From Ferdinandcohnia sp036965165 (GTDB lineage Bacteria; Bacillota; Bacilli; Bacillales; Bacillaceae_L): a stretch of 9,462 bases of DNA. The notes below the pieces were generated by a model. That model worked only from the letters and a program-made list of their open reading frames with translations. It ran no database searches and was not told the DNA's origin. The position numbers and the translations under genes were made by a program. The stretch is taken from NCBI RefSeq assembly GCF_036965165.1, contig NZ_JBALOX010000199.1:1-9462 (forward strand), read 5' to 3'. Position 1 is the stretch's first letter. The number at the start of each line of letters is the position of its first letter. Positions 6,683 through 9,462 of this stretch are shown piece after piece.

Positions 6683-7822
6683 GTGAAAAAAGCGGTATTG
6701 CTTGATGGCTGTCGAACTCCAATTGGTCGATTTATGGGGGCTTTATCAGCAAAAACAGCGGTAGACCTTGGTGGAATCGTTGTTACAAAGCTTCTTGAAC
6801 GTGTGCCTGAGATAAAAGTCAATGAGGTCATCATGTCTCAGGTCATACAAGCGGGGCAAGGACAAAATCCAGCCCGACAAGTGTCTGTAAAGTCGGGCTT
6901 AGATTTAACAATCCCTGCGATCACATTAAATAGTGTCTGTATTGCAGGGTTAGCGACAGTAGTCGATGCTGCGCGAAGAATTGAGAGAGGGGAAGGGGAG
7001 ACCTACATTGTCGGCGGTTTTGAGTCGATGACAAATGCCCCCCATACATCTGTGATTCGAAATCAGAAAAAGATGGGGAATGTCTCCCTTTACGATACAT
7101 TGAATGATGGTCTTTGGTGCTCACTTTCAGATCGATCAATGCTTGAGATTGCAGAAAAATCAAATGCTGAGTTGAACATTACAAGAGAAGAACAGGACCG
7201 GTACGCCGAAATTTCCCAAATACGTGCGACAAATGCGCAGGAAAAAGGAATTTTTTCAGACGAAATTGTTGCAGTTGAAAATTTTTTACAAAAAGACGAA
7301 GGAGTACGACCGGGAACATCGTTTGAAAAATTAGCCAAACTGAGACCAATCGAAGTAGGGGGCACAATCACAGCTGGTAACGCAAGCCAAATGTCAGATG
7401 GCGCAAGTGCTGGCATTGTATCAACCTTAGAAAACTCTGAAAAACTTGGAGTCAAACCGCTTGCAACAATAATCGATTGGGCAACGGTGTCAGGTCCTGA
7501 TACTTCGTTACATCTTCAGCCAGCTAATGCGATTCAAGCATTGCTCAATCGCACGGGATTAAAGATTTCGGATATCGATATATTTGAAATCAACGAGGCC
7601 TTTGCAGGAGTGGTAATTGCAAGTCAAAGGAATTTAGGTATCCCGTTTGATGTGGTTAATGTCAATGGTGGTGCCATCTCAGTAGGGCATCCGCTTGGTG
7701 GTAGTGGCTTTCGTCTTCTGCTTACATTAGCGTATGAATTAAAACGCCGTGGTGGAGGAAAAGGAATTGCAACTCTCTGTGGTGGCGGAGGTCAAGGAAC
7801 AGCTATACTGATCGAAGTTTAA
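6683..7822 (+). CDS. Thiolase (acetyl-CoA acetyltransferase family), catalytically complete
   Basis: A classical thiolase of about 379 residues that cleaves a 3-ketoacyl-CoA with CoA, or condenses acyl-CoAs in reverse. Numbering from GTG 6683, the nucleophile is Cys86 (NSVCIAG), NEAFA starts at 304, the catalytic His336 is in GGAISVGHPLGGSG, and the acid/base Cys366 is in CGGGGQG. GTG 6683 puts RTPIG at the usual position 11; TTG 6680 is one codon earlier and also lies within range of AGGGG (6669-6673). The gene begins six bases after the DUF35 stop. The substrate loop is odd: the position of the HMG motif that lines the acyl pocket in biosynthetic thiolases reads Ser152-Met153-Leu154, and the preceding loop is DGLWCSLSDR. 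This suggests an acyl group other than acetoacetyl. In context it would release acetyl- or propionyl-CoA at the end of the pathway. Confidence 0.88.
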   Translation: MKKAVLLDGCRTPIGRFMGALSAKTAVDLGGIVVTKLLERVPEIKVNEVIMSQVIQAGQGQNPARQVSVKSGLDLTIPAITLNSVCIAGLATVVDAARRIERGEGETYIVGGFESMTNAPHTSVIRNQKKMGNVSLYDTLNDGLWCSLSDRSMLEIAEKSNAELNITREEQDRYAEISQIRATNAQEKGIFSDEIVAVENFLQKDEGVRPGTSFEKLAKLRPIEVGGTITAGNASQMSDGASAGIVSTLENSEKLGVKPLATIIDWATVSGPDTSLHLQPANAIQALLNRTGLKISDIDIFEINEAFAGVVIASQRNLGIPFDVVNVNGGAISVGHPLGGSGFRLLLTLAYELKRRGGGKGIATLCGGGGQGTAILIEV

Positions 7823-7847
7823 CAATTCTTCAGGAGGAGTGTTTGAA

Positions 7848-8300
7848 ATGAGCGAAGCGAAAAACATGAATGGATGGACGAAATGCCGTTTTGATCAACC
7901 TAAAGCAGGAGACTACTCGGAAATTGTTAAGGAAATTAGTTTAGCAGATATTGAACTTTTTAGTGCAATGACAGGTGACAGAAATCCGCTTCATACCGAC
8001 AAAAAGGCCGCAGAAGCTTCACGATTTGGAGGGTTGATTGTACAAGGTGGTGTAACAACTGGTATTTTAAATGCCATTGTTGCAGAAAATCTGCCAGGAC
8101 CAGGGTCTGTTTTTTTAACAGTACAATGGGATTTTAAAAAGCCAGTCTATGTCGGTGATACCGTCACGGGAATAGTTGAGATTCTTGAAGTTCGTGATGA
8201 TAAGCCAATTTGTAAAATCAAAACGACTGTACGAAATCAGGACGATGAAATATGCCTAGAGGGTACGGCGGTCACGTATACTGCTGCATTGGATGAATAG
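7848..8300 (+). CDS. MaoC/PhaJ-type enoyl-CoA hydratase
   Basis: A 150-residue single hot-dog domain protein of the MaoC dehydratase family. These add water to trans-2-enoyl-CoA, giving (R)-3-hydroxyacyl-CoA, usually as homodimers in the cytoplasm. The hydratase-2 motif is intact: GDRNPLHTD with catalytic Asp44 and His49, followed by the segment ASRFGGLIVQGGVTTGIL. The C-terminal part (LPGPGSVFLTVQWDFKKPVYVGDTV) is typical of PhaJ-like enzymes. ATG 7848 was chosen because AGGAGG (7832-7837) is 10 bases upstream; the in-frame GTG 7839 is only one base from it. The gap after the thiolase stop is 25 bases, the widest in the operon. The hydratase would provide the 3-hydroxyacyl-CoA that the neighbouring thiolase-fold/DUF35 pair could cleave by retro-aldol chemistry (inference). 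A polyhydroxyalkanoate-supply role is possible in isolation, but no PHA synthase gene is in view. Confidence 0.88.
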   Translation: MSEAKNMNGWTKCRFDQPKAGDYSEIVKEISLADIELFSAMTGDRNPLHTDKKAAEASRFGGLIVQGGVTTGILNAIVAENLPGPGSVFLTVQWDFKKPVYVGDTVTGIVEILEVRDDKPICKIKTTVRNQDDEICLEGTAVTYTAALDE

Positions 8301-9462
8301 GAGCGAATCTGAAACTTTAGAATATGGAAAAAAACACACAAACAAGTTAGTTTTGTTATCACTTGCTATGCTTGGCACAATGACAACTTGGTTTTCGATG
8401 ACGGCAGTGTTACCAACTATAATGGAGTTATGGGACTTAAGCAAAAACGAGGTAAGCTATATCACCATCATGGTCAATTTAGGGTTTATTATTGGCTCTT
8501 TGGTCTCGGCATTTATGAATCTACCAGATCGCATCAAGCCACATATTTTATTCTTTTGGTCAGGGGTACTAGCGGGAGTCTCGACCATATTAATAGCTGT
8601 ATTCGCAAATAGCTTGTTGGTTGTATTGACTTTTCGTTTTGTCACGGGAATTGCCTTGTCCGGTGTATACGGACCAGGTCTGAAGCTTGTATCCACTTGG
8701 TTTCGACTCAGGCGTGGGATGGCATTAGGGGTAGTCGTGGGTGCACTCACACTTGGCTCCGCTGCCCCCCATATATTCAAAGGAATTGGTATTTCTTCAT
8801 GGGAGCTGGTTTTAACGATAACGGGTTTGAGTTCAATTTTATCCGGAATCTTCATGCTTTTTGTCAAGGTTGGTCCCTTTTCATTGCCAACTGGAGCCTT
8901 TGATCCAAAAGCCATTCCCCGTGCTTTTAAAAATCAAAAGGTACGCCTTGCAAACTTTGGTTATTTTGGCCATATGTGGGAGCTATACGCAATGTGGACC
9001 TGGTTTGGATTATTTTTAGCCGAGAGTTTTAAAACAAGCGGGTTAAGCACTTTTTCAACGCTGGCTTCAATTATAACATTTGTAGTGATTGGTTCCGGAC
9101 TTTTTGGTGCTTGGTTTGGCGGTGTTTTCGCTGATCGAATTGGCCATGAAAAAGTGACACTTTGGTCATTAGGTATTTCCGGAACAATTACTCTAACAAT
9201 TGGATTTTTCTTCGGTAGTCCGCCATGGGTTATTGCCATTTTAGGTATCATCTGGGGAGTAAGTATTATCGCTGACTCAGCTCAATTCTCGGTGCTCATC
9301 ACTGAGTATGCCGACCAGCGTTATGTGGGATCAACTTTAACAGTTCAATTAGCTATTGGATATGTCCTTACAATTATTGTTATCTTTCTTGTACCATTTA
9401 TTGAATCGATTATTGGTTGGAAATATACATTTTTGATCCTTTTACCCGGACCGATACTAGGG
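8293..9462 (+). CDS. MFS transporter, second in the window, 3' end cut by window edge
   Basis: An open frame of 390 codons with no stop before the window ends; MFS proteins are about 400 residues, so only a few codons are likely missing. It begins MNRSESETLEYGKKHTNK, then a hydrophobic first segment LVLLSLAMLGTMTTWFSM, and continues with about 11-12 membrane segments. The C-half motif GGVFADRIGHEK is at residues 276-287. The N-half counterpart (SAFMNLPDRIKPH) is degenerate. It is not closely similar to the MHS transporter upstream. ATG 8293 overlaps the MaoC stop by eight bases and has no ribosome binding site before it, so it is probably translated by coupling; no other ATG, GTG or TTG lies at a fitting distance after the internal AGGAG (8299-8303). 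As part of the operon it may import the substrate or export an intermediate or end product. Minus-strand frames across it are shadows. Confidence 0.85.
   Translation, partial: MNRSESETLEYGKKHTNKLVLLSLAMLGTMTTWFSMTAVLPTIMELWDLSKNEVSYITIMVNLGFIIGSLVSAFMNLPDRIKPHILFFWSGVLAGVSTILIAVFANSLLVVLTFRFVTGIALSGVYGPGLKLVSTWFRLRRGMALGVVVGALTLGSAAPHIFKGIGISSWELVLTITGLSSILSGIFMLFVKVGPFSLPTGAFDPKAIPRAFKNQKVRLANFGYFGHMWELYAMWTWFGLFLAESFKTSGLSTFSTLASIITFVVIGSGLFGAWFGGVFADRIGHEKVTLWSLGISGTITLTIGFFFGSPPWVIAILGIIWGVSIIADSAQFSVLITEYADQRYVGSTLTVQLAIGYVLTIIVIFLVPFIESIIGWKYTFLILLPGPILG

Noticed and set aside
5088..7822. Reading the two thiolases plus DUF35 as a mevalonate-type acetoacetyl-CoA thiolase/HMG-CoA synthase complex
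   Set aside because: No HMG-CoA synthase gene is present, the thiolase-fold protein lacks the nucleophilic Cys, and the ligase and hydratase point to catabolism.
8388..8612. Plus-strand 74-codon frame inside the second MFS transporter
   Set aside because: It is in a different frame from the transporter, has no ribosome binding site, and its sequence matches no family.
8457..8915. 152-codon minus-strand frame
   Set aside because: It is antisense to the second MFS transporter, which has clear membrane segments and motifs in the plus frame; the minus frame has no family features or ribosome binding site.

Overview
The window looks like chromosomal DNA of a low-GC Gram-positive bacterium of the Bacillaceae type. 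It is AT-rich, genes start behind strong AAGGAGG-type ribosome binding sites, and the proteins read like Bacillus-group homologues. No rRNA, tRNA, insertion sequence, phage gene or CRISPR array was seen.

Layout. (1) Positions 86-1191 (+) hold a DUF4145-type protein of unknown role, interrupted by a 16-base run of N whose length puts the two halves out of frame. (2) After a short convergent gap with a stem-loop, a 432-residue MHS-family (metabolite:H+ symporter) MFS transporter runs on the minus strand (1297-2595). (3) A 531-base, very AT-rich divergent region (2596-3126) holds the control signals. On the transporter side there is a six-codon ORF with a near-perfect Shine-Dalgarno, whose stop codon lies in one arm of a long hairpin ending in eight Us, so it looks like a leader/attenuator. 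Two dyads resembling operators lie further up. (4) From 3130 to the right edge a tightly packed plus-strand operon encodes, in order: an acetoacetyl-CoA synthetase-like ligase, an SCP2/Ltp2-type thiolase-fold protein, a DUF35 zinc-ribbon/OB-fold protein, a classical thiolase, a MaoC/PhaJ-type enoyl-CoA hydratase, and a second MFS transporter cut by the window end after 390 codons. Four of the five junctions overlap or nearly touch, and the fifth gap is 25 bases, so one transcript with translational coupling is likely.

How the genes may work together. The set reads as a catabolic module for an unidentified carboxylic or beta-keto acid. It would be taken up by one or both transporters, activated to a CoA thioester by the ligase, hydrated by the MaoC protein, and cut by the thiolase-fold/DUF35 pair and the classical thiolase. 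The thiolase-fold partner of the DUF35 protein has Gly where thiolases carry the nucleophilic Cys. That is reminiscent of the Ltp2-ChsH2 retro-aldolase of actinobacterial steroid side-chain degradation, so this pair may be an acyl-CoA aldolase rather than a thiolase. The substrate cannot be told from the sequence, and no acyl-CoA dehydrogenase, 3-hydroxyacyl-CoA dehydrogenase or regulator gene is in view.
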